A stretch of DNA of 64,000 nt from Gammaproteobacteria bacterium (GTDB lineage Bacteria > Pseudomonadota > Gammaproteobacteria > UBA4575): the NCBI GenBank assembly GCA_011523795.1, contig WTFY01000008.1, positions 134,955-198,954 of the forward strand. The letters run 5' to 3'. The notes under the pieces were generated by a model that saw nothing but the letters and a program-made list of their open reading frames with translations, was not told the origin of the DNA and did not search any database. Both the position numbers and the translations under genes were made by a program. Positions 8,839-18,973 of this stretch are shown piece by piece (position 1 is the stretch's first letter; every line of letters begins with the position of its first letter).

Positions 8839-9504
8839 TTACGTAGATAGCAGTAGTGCAAATAATCCCAGCCACACCAACAGCAAAAAGTGCCAGTAGA
8901 TCGTACAGAGTTCTACACTGGTACGGACCTTGTAGACTTCTACCTTGTTCTGCAGCCTGAATACGGTCCGGCTCCAGACCCAGAGCCCTCCCAGAATGTG
9001 CAATGCATGTATGGCTGTCAGTACATAAAAGAAAGCATTGGCGGGGTTGCCAGAGAGGAAATGTCCGGCTTTCTGCAATTCTTGCCAGGCCCACAGCTGT
9101 CCTGCGATGAAGGCAAAGGTAAGCAGGCCGGCCACAAGCAAGTGGACTTTCACGCCGCGTGCCTGATTACGCACTGCCGCATTGCGTGCAAGCTGGAAAA
9201 ATACACTTCCCAGTACCAGCAGAACCGTGTTGAACCACAGTACCCCGGGGTCTGCAAGCTGGCGCCAGTCTCCGAATTCCATGCGCTGGAAATAGGCACT
9301 GGCAAACAGCGAGAACAGTGATGTGGCCACACCAAGAAACACGATCAGGCCAATTTTGGCCGCGGGCACGGAATAGGGTCCGCCGGCATGGTCCTGTCCT
9401 ATTGGACCTTCTTCCGCCCAAGGCTGTACGTTGATGGTCTGGCGGATCAGCCAAAACACCATCGCGCCCATGATAAGGGCCAATACGACCAGTGTTGCTG
9501 TCAT
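8839..9504 (-). CDS. Second cytochrome c oxidase subunit III-like protein
   Basis: A 221-residue membrane protein with about five helices and the COX3-family signature in weaker form: FAFIAGQLWAWQELQKAG, AIHALHILGGLWVW and a terminal CTIYWHFLLLVWLGLFALL (in parts). It is only distantly similar to the next gene, which is also subunit III, so it is an old paralogue rather than a recent duplicate. It sits between coxA (3 bases after its stop) and the other coxC. Two adjacent subunit III types in one oxidase cluster are uncommon. It might replace part of the larger seven-helix subunit III (inference). Confidence 0.85.
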   Translation of the reverse strand: MTATLVVLALIMGAMVFWLIRQTINVQPWAEEGPIGQDHAGGPYSVPAAKIGLIVFLGVATSLFSLFASAYFQRMEFGDWRQLADPGVLWFNTVLLVLGSVFFQLARNAAVRNQARGVKVHLLVAGLLTFAFIAGQLWAWQELQKAGHFLSGNPANAFFYVLTAIHALHILGGLWVWSRTVFRLQNKVEVYKVRTSVELCTIYWHFLLLVWLGLFALLLST

Positions 9505-9507
9505 GCT

Positions 9508-11256
9508 CTAGACCTTTCCTTCGCCCCGGGTGTTCTCACTCGGAGGTTCATTCTGAGGTATGAAATCTTCCTTGGCTCCAGGCACGCTGTAGGAGTAGGC
9601 CCAGCGGTATACGACTGGCAGTTCCTTACCCCAATTGCCGTGTTTGGGCGGGTAGTCCGGAGTCTGCCATTCGATCGAGGTGGCACGCCAAGGATTCCGC
9701 TTGGATTTTCTGCCCTTGAACATACTCCAGAAGATATTGATCAGGAACAGGAACTGGGCCGCTGCCACGACCAGTGCTGCAATCGTGATACTCATGTTTG
9801 CAGCTTGGACACTGTCTGGCAGGAATTCCGTTGTACCGTTGGCATAGTAGCGTCGCGGTACACCCAGGATGCCTATGTAATGCATCGGCAGGTATATCGC
9901 GTAGGTGCCAAGGAATGTCATCCAGAAGTGAATCTTGCCCATGGCGTCGTTGAGCATGCGGCCGGTCAGCAGGGGGAACCAGTGATAGATGCCCCCGAAT
10001 ACCACCAGGAAGGGTGATACCCCCATCACCATGTGGAAATGCCCGACTACAAAATAAGTATCGGAGAGAGGCACATCCACGACCACATTTCCGAGAAACA
10101 GGCCCGTGATGCCGCCATGAATGAATGTGAAGATGAACCCGATTGCAAACAGCATGGGTACTGTCAGGTGGATATTGCCTCGCCACAGGGTCAGCACCCA
10201 GTTATAGACCTTGATTGCAGTGGGTACTGCAATGATCAGCGTGGTTGTGGCAAAGAAGAATCCGAAATACGGGTTCATTCCACTGACATACATGTGGTGG
10301 GCCCACACGATAAAGCTCAGGCCTCCGATGGCCACGATCGCCCAGACCATCATCCGGTAGCCAAAAATGTTCTTGCGTGCATGCGTACTGATCAGGTCCG
10401 AAACAATCCCGAACGCCGGCAGTGCCACGATATACACTTCCGGGTGGCCGAAGAACCAGAACAGGTGTTGGAACAGGATCGGGCTTCCACCTTCATGCGA
10501 CAGGTTCTCGCCCAGCGAGGAGATAGCGGGCATGAAGAAACTGGTGCTCAGGGCTTTGTCCAGCGTCATCATGATTACGCTGACAAGCAGTGCCGGAAAA
10601 GCCAGCAGGCCAAGTATCGTGGCCATGATGATCCCCCAGACTGACAGGGGCATCCGCATCAGTGTCATGCCGCGTGAACGCGACTGGAAAGCAGTGGTCA
10701 CGTAATTCAGGCCACCCATCGTAAAGGCAATCACGAACAGGGCCAGTGATACCGTCATGCATATGATACCCCAGTCGGCACCTGCCGAGCCTTCAGTAAT
10801 CGCTTGGGGAGGATACAGGGTCCAACCGGCACCCGTAGGTCCCTCCGGGACGAAGAAACTCGCGCAGACTACGATGACGGACAGCAGGTATACCCAGTAA
10901 CTCAGCATGTTCATGAAAGGGAAAGCCATATCACGGGCTCCGCACATAAGCGGCACCAGGACGTTACCGAAACCGCCAAGGAAAAATGCGGTGAGCATGA
11001 AGACGATCATGATCATGCCGTGCATGGTTACGGCTTGGTAATACTCATCTGGCTGAATGAAGCTGAATGCCCCCGGGAAACCCAACTGAAGTCGCATGAG
11101 GCCAGACAGGATCAGGGCCACCACCCCGACTGCCGTGGCAGTGATGATGTACTGAATTCCGATAATCTTGTGGTCTTGGCTCCAGACATACATGCCGATC
11201 CATGTTTTCGGATGGGCAAGTTCCTGTCCCTTATCGGCTAATGCGACGTGTGCCAT
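9508..11256 (-). CDS. ctaD: Cytochrome c oxidase subunit I
   Basis: The 582-residue catalytic subunit of a haem-copper oxidase that reduces O2 to water and pumps protons. About twelve helices are visible. The copper-B/haem motifs are present: WFFGHPEVY (His-Tyr cross-link spacing), WAHHMY and the haem ligands in HFHMVMG. The HPEVY pattern and neighbouring residues fit the A-type family. It lies in the minus-strand operon after the subunit II gene and before two subunit III genes. Confidence 0.97.
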   Translation of the reverse strand: MAHVALADKGQELAHPKTWIGMYVWSQDHKIIGIQYIITATAVGVVALILSGLMRLQLGFPGAFSFIQPDEYYQAVTMHGMIMIVFMLTAFFLGGFGNVLVPLMCGARDMAFPFMNMLSYWVYLLSVIVVCASFFVPEGPTGAGWTLYPPQAITEGSAGADWGIICMTVSLALFVIAFTMGGLNYVTTAFQSRSRGMTLMRMPLSVWGIIMATILGLLAFPALLVSVIMMTLDKALSTSFFMPAISSLGENLSHEGGSPILFQHLFWFFGHPEVYIVALPAFGIVSDLISTHARKNIFGYRMMVWAIVAIGGLSFIVWAHHMYVSGMNPYFGFFFATTTLIIAVPTAIKVYNWVLTLWRGNIHLTVPMLFAIGFIFTFIHGGITGLFLGNVVVDVPLSDTYFVVGHFHMVMGVSPFLVVFGGIYHWFPLLTGRMLNDAMGKIHFWMTFLGTYAIYLPMHYIGILGVPRRYYANGTTEFLPDSVQAANMSITIAALVVAAAQFLFLINIFWSMFKGRKSKRNPWRATSIEWQTPDYPPKHGNWGKELPVVYRWAYSYSVPGAKEDFIPQNEPPSENTRGEGKV

Positions 11257-11337
11257 GATGAGTCTCTCCCCAGTCTTTGCATGTTGGATACTGTATTAGT
11301 TTCGTTTCGTGTATTCAAATATATTAGCAGTAACCTG

Positions 11338-12690
11338 TCAGAAGGTATTGATGTACGCTATCAGGTCATTGATCTTTTCTTCGTTCAGGCTTATTACCAT
11401 GGATTCCATCTGTCTTCCCGTGGCATCCTGCGGATGCGCTCCACGCAGCCCGTGCTTGAAGTTGATGAGCTGTGTGGCCAGATACCAGTCACTCATTCCA
11501 GCAATCCGCGGTGCATTCACCGCCCACCGGCCTTCGCCCTGCTTGCCATGGCACTTGCCACACGTGGTGTACAGCTTGCGTCCCTTTCCTGCGTCACCTT
11601 GGACGGTCGTGGGTGCAGGTTCATCTGGCAGGGTCTGTATATAGGCTGCAATATTGTTCATCGCCATCTGGTCAACCAGAGTTGCAGCCATTGGTGCCAT
11701 TTGCTGGCCAAACACGTCTTCCGGATTCGAGCCTCTGATGCCATCCCTGAAATAGGTCAGCTGTCGCTTCAGGTACCAGTCTTCCTGCCCGCTGAGCTTG
11801 GGTGCATTGAGCGCCTGGTTGCCTTCACCCTGCACACCATGGCATGCGGTACAGACCTGATAAAGGGCTTCGCCCGCAGCAATATCACCAGGCGTCTTGT
11901 GTGACAGCTGTGCGTAAGTGGGTTGCTGTGCAAGCCAGGTATGGAATTTCTCTTCTTCCTCTACCACAACCTTGCCGCGCATGGTGTGATGGCCAATGCC
12001 GCACAATTCTTCGCAAAGAATCTCGAACGTCCCATTGCGTGTTGGCGTAAGCCATTGCCAGGTAACCATACCCGGCACCAGGTCCATCTTCACGCGGAAT
12101 TGAGGGACAGTAAAGTTGTGCAGCACGTCTTTCGAACGCAGCAGGAACTTGATAGGCAATCCGATGGGTATGTGGACTTCGTTCCCCTCGATCAGGATGT
12201 CATCCTGACCGTACGGGTCTTCCTCGTTCATGCCAAACGGATTGTCGAAACTGATCTTCCTGCTGTCTGTAGTACCTAGCTGACCATCTTCTCCCGGAAA
12301 GCGGAAACTCCATTGCCACTGCTGCCCGATCACCTCCACAATGGCTGCATTTTCCGGCGGAGAAACGAATTTCCCCCACACGATCAAACCAGGGGCCAGC
12401 ATCGCCACGACTCCGACGGTGGTAATGGCAGTCAGCCATCCCTCCAGTTTCTTGTTTTCCGGCTCGTAGCTGGCACGCTGATGCTTGTTCTTGTTACGGA
12501 ACTTGATAATGCAGTAGGCCATGAACAGGTTAGCAGCAACAAACACCACACCACAGACAATAAATGTGATGGTTACAGTCGTGTCGATAGCGCCCCAATT
12601 CGATGCAATTTCCGTAAAGTACCACGGGCTCATGAAATGGAAAATCACGGACCCGACTACCAGCAAGATTAGTATTATGGCAGCGGTCAT
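11338..12690 (-). CDS. Cytochrome c oxidase subunit II fused to two cytochrome c domains
   Basis: 450 residues, with ATG 12690 chosen because AAGGAG lies 8 bases upstream. Two N-terminal helices (about 4-20, 39-63) and a third near 88-108 are followed by the CuA cupredoxin domain, with ligands H191, C226, E228, C230, H234 and M237 all present (CEELCGIGHHTM). Two tandem cytochrome c domains follow: CTACH (C280, C283, H284) and CGKCH (C377, C380, H381). Both carry the NAPKLSG/NAPRIAG and WYL...QL..F..G.RG patterns seen in c4-like cytochromes. This is a caa3-type arrangement with one more c domain than the usual form. Confidence 0.95.
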   Translation of the reverse strand: MTAAIILILLVVGSVIFHFMSPWYFTEIASNWGAIDTTVTITFIVCGVVFVAANLFMAYCIIKFRNKNKHQRASYEPENKKLEGWLTAITTVGVVAMLAPGLIVWGKFVSPPENAAIVEVIGQQWQWSFRFPGEDGQLGTTDSRKISFDNPFGMNEEDPYGQDDILIEGNEVHIPIGLPIKFLLRSKDVLHNFTVPQFRVKMDLVPGMVTWQWLTPTRNGTFEILCEELCGIGHHTMRGKVVVEEEEKFHTWLAQQPTYAQLSHKTPGDIAAGEALYQVCTACHGVQGEGNQALNAPKLSGQEDWYLKRQLTYFRDGIRGSNPEDVFGQQMAPMAATLVDQMAMNNIAAYIQTLPDEPAPTTVQGDAGKGRKLYTTCGKCHGKQGEGRWAVNAPRIAGMSDWYLATQLINFKHGLRGAHPQDATGRQMESMVISLNEEKINDLIAYINTF

Positions 12691-12746
12691 GCTCAAGACT
12701 CCTTAGTCATTAGGTACAGTGGTTGTGCTGACTGTGTGCGGCGGTG

Positions 12747-13649
12747 TCACCATATAATTCCTCCGCTGCATCTGCAATCTACAAAAATCAGGGTAAACAG
12801 ACCCAGCAAATACAAGATAGAAAACCCGAACAGCCTGCGCGTGCCCTGAGGGGTGATCGGCTTGCGTGCAAAGTCTATGGTCATTAGCAGGTACGCCACT
12901 CCCAAGGCTGCTGAAGACACTAGATACGTGATCCCCACGAAGCCTAACCAGTACATGGCAGTACTTGCGGGTACCAGGGCAACAGTATACGCAAGCATTT
13001 TGATCTTGGTAGCTCTCTCACCTCGGGCAACCGGCAACATCGGTAACCCGGCTCTGCGGTACTCATCGGCTCTCAACAGGGCTAGCGACCAGAAGTGCGG
13101 AGGTTGCCATATGAACATGATGATGAACATCATCACCGCGGGCCAGCCAATATCATTGGTGACTGCAGCCCAGCCTATCAGCGGCGGTGCCGCACCAGCC
13201 ACTCCGCCAATTTCCGTACATAACGGTGATGTACGTTTCAGCCACATGGTGTAGACCACCACGTAGAACAGCGTCGTGGCTAATGCCAGGTAGGCTGTCA
13301 GCGGATTTACTAGGTAGAAAAGGATTGCAAACGACCACATGCTGAACATCACTCCCAGCCACAGTGCCTGTTGCGGGTGCAGGCGGTAGGAAGGCAGTGC
13401 ACGCATGCGTGTGCGGGCCATCTGTTTGTCCACTTCCCGGTCCACATAGTTGTTGAGTGCACCGCTGGCAGCCGAGGCAAGAGCAGTCCCGATGAGGGTA
13501 AAGGCAAGCAGGTCCAGGGTGAGCCTGCCGTTTCCTGCAAGCCACATGCCTGCAAAGGTGGTTACCAGCACCAGCGTGGCGATCCGCGGTTTGCACAATT
13601 CAGCAAAATCGCTCGCCTGATTACGGACTGCTGTTATTGTTGCATTCAC
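12747..13649 (-). CDS. ctaB: Protohaem IX farnesyltransferase (haem O synthase)
   Basis: A UbiA-family membrane prenyltransferase that converts haem B to haem O for the oxidase. It has the Asp-rich prenyl-diphosphate motif NNYVDREVDKQM, the AELCKPRI start block and YRRAGLPMLPVARG. The GTG start at 13649 gives 300 residues, the family's usual length; an in-frame TTG at 13745 would add 32 residues of unrelated sequence. It is the first gene of the oxidase cluster, 56 bases ahead of subunit II. Confidence 0.93.
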   Translation of the reverse strand: MNATITAVRNQASDFAELCKPRIATLVLVTTFAGMWLAGNGRLTLDLLAFTLIGTALASAASGALNNYVDREVDKQMARTRMRALPSYRLHPQQALWLGVMFSMWSFAILFYLVNPLTAYLALATTLFYVVVYTMWLKRTSPLCTEIGGVAGAAPPLIGWAAVTNDIGWPAVMMFIIMFIWQPPHFWSLALLRADEYRRAGLPMLPVARGERATKIKMLAYTVALVPASTAMYWLGFVGITYLVSSAALGVAYLLMTIDFARKPITPQGTRRLFGFSILYLLGLFTLIFVDCRCSGGIIW

Positions 13650-14592
13650 TCTCTGGCAATACTCCCTACTGAGCCATGCATACGATTGGTATCTCAACTT
13701 GAATTGGCTGGATTTAAGTCCCGGCTGACCTGTCAGCTTGCCCAAGTATATTGCCTGGCTGTCAAACTTCTGTTCGTATGTAAATAAATGAGTCCGGGTT
13801 TCTTCAAGCTAGTACTGTACGAAAGCGAAGCTTGTGCAAGGGGTTTCCCGTAGCCTTATCACAGGCATCTTGAAGTACATACCGCGTGCATGAAACGTAT
13901 CAATGTATCCGATTGTGTCGCTAGTCTGGTTCCTGCTCCGGAACTAAAGTTTTCTGGCTTGCGACCAGAATCCATAACCACGGCATTTGCAAATACCAGC
14001 AATGGCTGGTTTTACAAGGGTGCCGTACTCAAACAAGATAGATTTATCTCATTCTGTACTCACAATACCAAAATGGCAGGGAAATGATACCTGCCTGTTT
14101 TGGATAACCTGACATGCTACCACAAATTCATTTAGTAAGTTCAAACCGGGGATTATATATTTTACTAACCGAACAGCCTCAGGCAATGCTCAAGTCAAGT
14201 ATTCAGCAAGCGAAAATGCTCTCCGGACTGCTTGCCTCAAATCTGTGAAGGGCCTGCCGGGATGGGACTCTGTTGGCAGAGTGAATTTCGCGTCTGATCC
14301 TTCGGCTGTCTGTTTGAGGTCCTGATATCCCGTATTCGGAAACACGATCTGACACTGTTTCCTGGCATGGCAATCCTTGCAGCAGGCATTTTGTTTTGGA
14401 TGCATGGTCTGCGATGTCCATGCCTCATCCACTGCAAGATCAGTGAAAGGGCCGCTAAGCTGTTGTTCGGGAAGAATGTATTTCTCGGGCAAGAACAGGA
14501 ATTTCTGTCCAGATGTATTAATATTTTCTTCTAACCCGCCTTTGAAGCATGCTACGATGGGGATGCGGGTCAGAATGGGGAGGAGGCGCGGT
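13650..14592. other. Long intergenic region upstream of ctaB and of the barrel protein gene
   Basis: About 940 bases without a supported gene. It should hold the promoter of the minus-strand oxidase cluster and the plus-strand promoter of the barrel protein. A TTGACA hexamer lies on the minus strand near 13765, but the next TATACT is too close for a standard promoter. A minus-strand open frame covering 14190-14592 carries one CxxCH haem-like motif but has no credible start. Confidence 0.45.
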
Positions 14593-15498
14593 ATGAGACA
14601 AGTATTGTACTCGTCATGTGAGCGTATCGTTGTGGTAATGCTCGCAACATCAATGTTTTTTGTGTTGGCGTACGCGTCCAAGGCGCGTGCGGCAGATTCC
14701 AGATGGTATGTAGGTGCAAACCTGCCTGTGATGTACATAGATGATACGGATACAACGATCACTGGTGAAAGTGCTGACCATACGATGCCGATGGCCCCGA
14801 GAACGCCGTACAGGGCTGAAGCCGAAAATAAGTTTGATACAGGCTACAAGCTGGAAGGCTTTGTTGGTTACGAGCTGGGCTCCAATTTCCGCATAGAACT
14901 TGAAGTGTTTTATGCCGAGGCTGATGTGGACAAGCTCTATTACAGCGGTATAACAACTAGCCACCCTGTATTAGGGCCACAGTCTGTACCGGGCAGAAAA
15001 TCCATCCCCATATCCGGTACTGCCGAGCAGATGGGCGCCTCATTGAATCTCTGGTACGACTTTGATTTCGGGTCCAAATGGATTCCCTATGTGGGTGCCG
15101 GCATTGGTATTCTTGAAATCGACTTCGGTGATATTGATTACGATGACAACGCGCTTGCGCAAGAAGTGGCAAATCATCTCGCAGTGCTTGGCGCACAAGC
15201 CCTGGCAGCACAAGCAGGCCAACCCCCTCCACCTCCTGAATTGGTACTCATGGACCCGAGACTCCAGCTGCCAGAAGGTCATGTACCGGAAATTTCACGT
15301 ACCGATACAGTGGTTTCCTACCAGTTTGCTGCAGGTGTCAGTTACAAGTTTCGGGAAAACATGCTGTTTCGTATGGGTTATCGCTATCAGACCTCGGACG
15401 ACCTGAAATTCGATGGTTCGAACGCCTCGGGCACAGTAAGTACAAAGAGCGATTTTGAAGTTCAGTTCCTGGAGATTGGGATTCGGTACCATTTCTGA
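14593..15498 (+). CDS. Outer-membrane beta-barrel protein (OmpA/OmpW-like barrel)
   Basis: 301 residues. The start is ATG 14593, with AGGAGG 6 bases upstream. A signal peptide (hydrophobic VVVMLATSMFFVLAYA, cleavage near ARA) is followed by barrel-type strands: WYVGANLPVMYID, GYKLEGFVGYEL, FRIELEVFYAEA, IPYVGAGIGILEIDFG and LFRMGYRYQTSDD. It ends in FLEIGIRYHF, with C-terminal Phe as is common for outer-membrane insertion. An extra Ala/Pro-rich loop lies at about residues 195-220. Its function is unknown; it could be a small porin or surface protein. Confidence 0.82.
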   Translation: MRQVLYSSCERIVVVMLATSMFFVLAYASKARAADSRWYVGANLPVMYIDDTDTTITGESADHTMPMAPRTPYRAEAENKFDTGYKLEGFVGYELGSNFRIELEVFYAEADVDKLYYSGITTSHPVLGPQSVPGRKSIPISGTAEQMGASLNLWYDFDFGSKWIPYVGAGIGILEIDFGDIDYDDNALAQEVANHLAVLGAQALAAQAGQPPPPPELVLMDPRLQLPEGHVPEISRTDTVVSYQFAAGVSYKFRENMLFRMGYRYQTSDDLKFDGSNASGTVSTKSDFEVQFLEIGIRYHF

Positions 15499-15532
15499 GA
15501 CCGAGAGGTTTGTTTCGTAATAGTAGAGTTGC

Positions 15533-16402
15533 TTACTGCGATTGCCCTACTGGAGGTTCAGGAAGGCTGCTGCCGCCGGTCCGTTCTCTCAGTTTCAGGT
15601 GCTGAAGGATTGTCGTTGCAATCTCTTCTATCGAGATGGAAGTGGTATCCAGAAAGGGCAGTCTCGCAGCCCTGAAAATGGATTCTGCCCGCCGGGTCTC
15701 GTACTCGCATTGTTCCAGCGAGGCATAGCGGCTGTCTGGCCTTCTTTCTTGGCGAATCCTGTATAGCTGCTTGGGCGAAATGGTAAGTCCGAATAGCCGG
15801 TTCCGCACTTCCACAATGGCCCTGGGCAGTCCGGGATTCTCGAAATCGTCATCTGCGAGCGGGTAATTTGCAGCCTTGAGGTTGTAGTGCATTGCCAGGT
15901 ATAGGCAAGTTGGGGTCTTCCCGCATCGGGACACGCCTGTCAGCACGATATCTGCACTCGCTATGTCCGTAAATTTTGTTCCATCATCGTGGTTCAGTGT
16001 AAAATCAAGGGCCTTGATACGCTGTACATATTTCAGCGGACTGCCCACGCCATGCGTCTCGCCGACCGCATGCGATGCTTTAGCACCCAAACGGGATTCC
16101 AGTACTGGAATGAATGTGGAGAAAATATCCAACACCGGGATGTCATGGGAAAGGAACAGGTTCTTGAGGGATTCGTCGGCTAGGCTGGTGAACACGAGGG
16201 GCGGGTGTTGCCGGTTCAAATTCGTGATGCGTGAAATATGCGCGATTACGCGCAAGGCCTCCTGTTCATTTGAAACAAATGGGAATACAGTCTGTAGGAA
16301 CTCGGTATCCGGGAACTGTGTGAACAGGGACTGGCCCAGTGACTCGATGGTAATGCCCGTACTGTCTGATACGAAGAATACGTTTTGTTTTTTCCTGGCC
16401 AT
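15533..16402 (-). CDS. ppsR: Phosphoenolpyruvate synthase regulatory protein (kinase/pyrophosphorylase)
   Basis: 289 residues. The DUF299-type bifunctional enzyme uses ADP to phosphorylate a Thr in PEP synthase (inactivation) and Pi to remove the phosphate (activation). It has the family's N-terminal [16 protein letters not shown] block, the ADP-binding loop [15 protein letters not shown] and a [14 protein letters not shown] block. The start is ATG 16402, MARKK, as in relatives; a longer upstream reading would run through the ppsA start. It is divergent from its target gene, with start codons only 18 bases apart. Confidence 0.95.
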   Translation of the reverse strand: MARKKQNVFFVSDSTGITIESLGQSLFTQFPDTEFLQTVFPFVSNEQEALRVIAHISRITNLNRQHPPLVFTSLADESLKNLFLSHDIPVLDIFSTFIPVLESRLGAKASHAVGETHGVGSPLKYVQRIKALDFTLNHDDGTKFTDIASADIVLTGVSRCGKTPTCLYLAMHYNLKAANYPLADDDFENPGLPRAIVEVRNRLFGLTISPKQLYRIRQERRPDSRYASLEQCEYETRRAESIFRAARLPFLDTTSISIEEIATTILQHLKLRERTGGSSLPEPPVGQSQ

Positions 16403-16420
16403 GCTGCAAATATACCCGAT

Positions 16421-18781
16421 ATGAACCGCTATACGATTGATCTTGATGAAATCAGTTCCGAGGACATATCCAGAGTAGGGGGCAAGAACGCCTCTCTGGG
16501 AGAAATGATCCGCAACCTCGGAAGCCTCGGGGTTTGCGTGCCAGGTGGCTTTGCCACGACTTCGGAAGCGTTTCATCTGTTCATGACCGTTAACGGCCTG
16601 ACAAGCAAGGTTTCGCAACTGCTTGATGTTCTGGATGTGGAGGATATCTCCATGCTGGTCAGGACCGGAAGGACCATACGTGAATGGATCCTGGGTGGGA
16701 AGTTGCCTGATGAGCTGCAGACCGAAATTGTCGTTGCATACCGGGGCCTCGAAAGCCGTGTGCGTCCGAATGTGGCAGTCGCAGTCCGCTCTTCGGCCAC
16801 GGCAGAAGACCTGCCGGAGGCTTCATTTGCAGGCCAACAGGAAAGTTACCTGAATGTGTGCGGTATTGCAGACGTGCTGGCTGCGGTCAGGAAGGTATTT
16901 GCATCCCTGTTCAGTGATCGTGCCATTGCATACCGGGTGCAGAAGGGATTCGGGCATGCCGGGCTCGCTCTTTCTGCAGGCATCCAGCAGATGGTGCGCA
17001 GTGACCTTGCCTCCAGCGGTGTGATGTTTACCCTGGATACGGAATCGGGCTTCAGGGATGTGGTGTTCATCACTGCCGGGTACGGGCTGGGCGAAACCAT
17101 TGTTCAGGGGCAGGTCAATCCGGATGAGTTCTATGTTGCAAAGACCGCCTTGAATCGTGGCCAGCCTGCCGTCATTCGGCGCAGTTGTGGCAGCAAGATG
17201 CAGAAGATGATTTTCAGTAGCCAGGGTAGCGGCACAGAGACCGTTGCAGTCGAGGCGTCCCGGCAGAACCGTTTCTGCATCACGGATTCTGATGCACAGT
17301 CCCTGGCCCGCATGGCCGTTTTGATCGAGCAGCACTACCAGCGGCCCATGGATATCGAATGGGCTAAAGACGGAACGGATCAGCAGCTGTATATTGTTCA
17401 GGCGCGCCCAGAAACAGTGCAGAGCCAGCAGCAAAGGGCGATCGAGAAATACTCTCTGGAAGAAGTTTCTGATGTATTGGTGACCGGCCGCAGCATTGGG
17501 CAGCGAATCGGTTCAGGTCAGGCCCGTATCATTGAATCGCTGGAGGAAATCGAGCAACTGCAGGCCGGTGAAGTGCTTGTGACGGACATGACAGACCCCC
17601 ACTGGGAGCCTGTAATGAAGCGTGCTGCGGCGATCGTTACCAACCGGGGCGGACGTACCTGCCATGCTGCCATTATCGCGCGCGAGCTGGGCCTGCCTGC
17701 AATCGTGGGATGCGGTGATGCTACCCGCAGCCTACGGTCTGAGCAGGAGATCACGGTATCATGTGCCGAGGGCGATACAGGCTATGTCTATGATGGCCTG
17801 CTAAGATTTGAAATCAACCGTACCCGGCTGGACAGGATGCCGGACATCCCCTGCAAGATCATGCTCAATGTCGGGGATCCCGAGCAGGCTTTTACATTTT
17901 CACAGACACCCAATGCAGGGGTTGGACTGGCTCGTCTGGAATTCATGATCAACAACTCCATCGGTGTTCACCCGCGTGCCCTCGTTGACTTTGACCTGCT
18001 TCCTGGCGAGTTGAAAGCAGCCGTTGGCAAACGCTGTTCGGCCTATCCGGATCCGGAGACATTTTTTGTCAGTAAGCTGACGGAGGGAATAGCGACCCTG
18101 GCTGCTGCGTTTGAAGGCAAACCTGTTCTGGTGAGGCTGTCGGATTTCAAGTCGAATGAATACGCGAACCTGCTTGGAGGCAACCTGTATGAACCTGCGG
18201 AAGAAAACCCGATGATCGGGTACAGGGGCACTTCGAGGTACCTGTCAGAGTTGTTCACACCCTGCTTCGAGATGGAATGCCGCGCACTGCGAACCGTGCG
18301 TAATGAAATGGGATTCACAAACATCCAGGTCATGGTACCGTTCGTGCGCACGCTGGATGAAGCGGAAGGTGTAACCGAACTGCTTGCCAGGCACGGACTG
18401 GAACGTTCAAAGAATGGCCTCAAGGTAGTAATGATGTGCGAGCTGCCATCGAACGCGCTGCTCGCAGACCAGTTTCTGCAGTATTTCGATGGGTTTTCCA
18501 TCGGCTCGAATGACCTTACGCAAATGACACTGGGACTCGATCGGGATTCCGAGCTCGTGGCCGGACAGTTTGATGAGAGAAATGCTGCAGTACGGCAGTT
18601 GGTCAGCAGGGCAATCCAGGCATGCAGGAAATCAGGCAAATATGTAGGAATTTGCGGGCAGGGCCCCTCTGATTTTCCCGACTTCGCAGATTGGCTGGTT
18701 GATCAGGGCATTGACAGCATCTCGCTGAATCCTGATTCAGTACTGAGTACGTGGATGTACCTTTCGAAACTTCACTCGTAA
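16421..18781 (+). CDS. ppsA: Phosphoenolpyruvate synthase
   Basis: 786 residues. It converts pyruvate, ATP and water to PEP, AMP and Pi for gluconeogenesis. Domains in order: N-terminal ATP-grasp-like domain ([19 protein letters not shown]), the swivelling phospho-His domain with [21 protein letters not shown] (in parts; His is the phosphoryl carrier), and a C-terminal PEP/pyruvate barrel with [16 protein letters not shown] and ICGQGPSD. The TCHA Thr next to the catalytic His is the usual PpsR target. The start is at [10 protein letters not shown]. Confidence 0.97.
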   Translation: MNRYTIDLDEISSEDISRVGGKNASLGEMIRNLGSLGVCVPGGFATTSEAFHLFMTVNGLTSKVSQLLDVLDVEDISMLVRTGRTIREWILGGKLPDELQTEIVVAYRGLESRVRPNVAVAVRSSATAEDLPEASFAGQQESYLNVCGIADVLAAVRKVFASLFSDRAIAYRVQKGFGHAGLALSAGIQQMVRSDLASSGVMFTLDTESGFRDVVFITAGYGLGETIVQGQVNPDEFYVAKTALNRGQPAVIRRSCGSKMQKMIFSSQGSGTETVAVEASRQNRFCITDSDAQSLARMAVLIEQHYQRPMDIEWAKDGTDQQLYIVQARPETVQSQQQRAIEKYSLEEVSDVLVTGRSIGQRIGSGQARIIESLEEIEQLQAGEVLVTDMTDPHWEPVMKRAAAIVTNRGGRTCHAAIIARELGLPAIVGCGDATRSLRSEQEITVSCAEGDTGYVYDGLLRFEINRTRLDRMPDIPCKIMLNVGDPEQAFTFSQTPNAGVGLARLEFMINNSIGVHPRALVDFDLLPGELKAAVGKRCSAYPDPETFFVSKLTEGIATLAAAFEGKPVLVRLSDFKSNEYANLLGGNLYEPAEENPMIGYRGTSRYLSELFTPCFEMECRALRTVRNEMGFTNIQVMVPFVRTLDEAEGVTELLARHGLERSKNGLKVVMMCELPSNALLADQFLQYFDGFSIGSNDLTQMTLGLDRDSELVAGQFDERNAAVRQLVSRAIQACRKSGKYVGICGQGPSDFPDFADWLVDQGIDSISLNPDSVLSTWMYLSKLHS

Positions 18782-18793
18782 GTTCTGGGGCAT

Positions 18794-18853
18794 GCTGAAA
18801 GCCCTCCTTGTTCGCAGCCATTTCGAGGTGGTGCTTTCTTGAAGGGTTTCAGC
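18794..18853. other. Long imperfect hairpin after ppsA
   Basis: GCTGAAAGCCCT (18794-18805) pairs with AGGGTTTCAGC (18843-18853), with one bulged base and a loop of about 37 bases. It could end or stabilise the ppsA transcript, but no T tract follows, so it is not a classic terminator. Confidence 0.3.
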
Positions 18854-18973
18854 GGGTATTGCGCAATTTCATCCTGATTTGTTATACCCGTGCAACAATG
18901 CTGTGCGAGGATCTGTTATACAGTCGGCAGTTACTGCTGTATCCTGTGATCGCAATAATATGGAGGACAAACG

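Noticed and set aside
13890-14087. 65-codon frame upstream of the barrel gene
   Set aside because: No ribosome binding site, no recognisable pattern and it lies in promoter territory.
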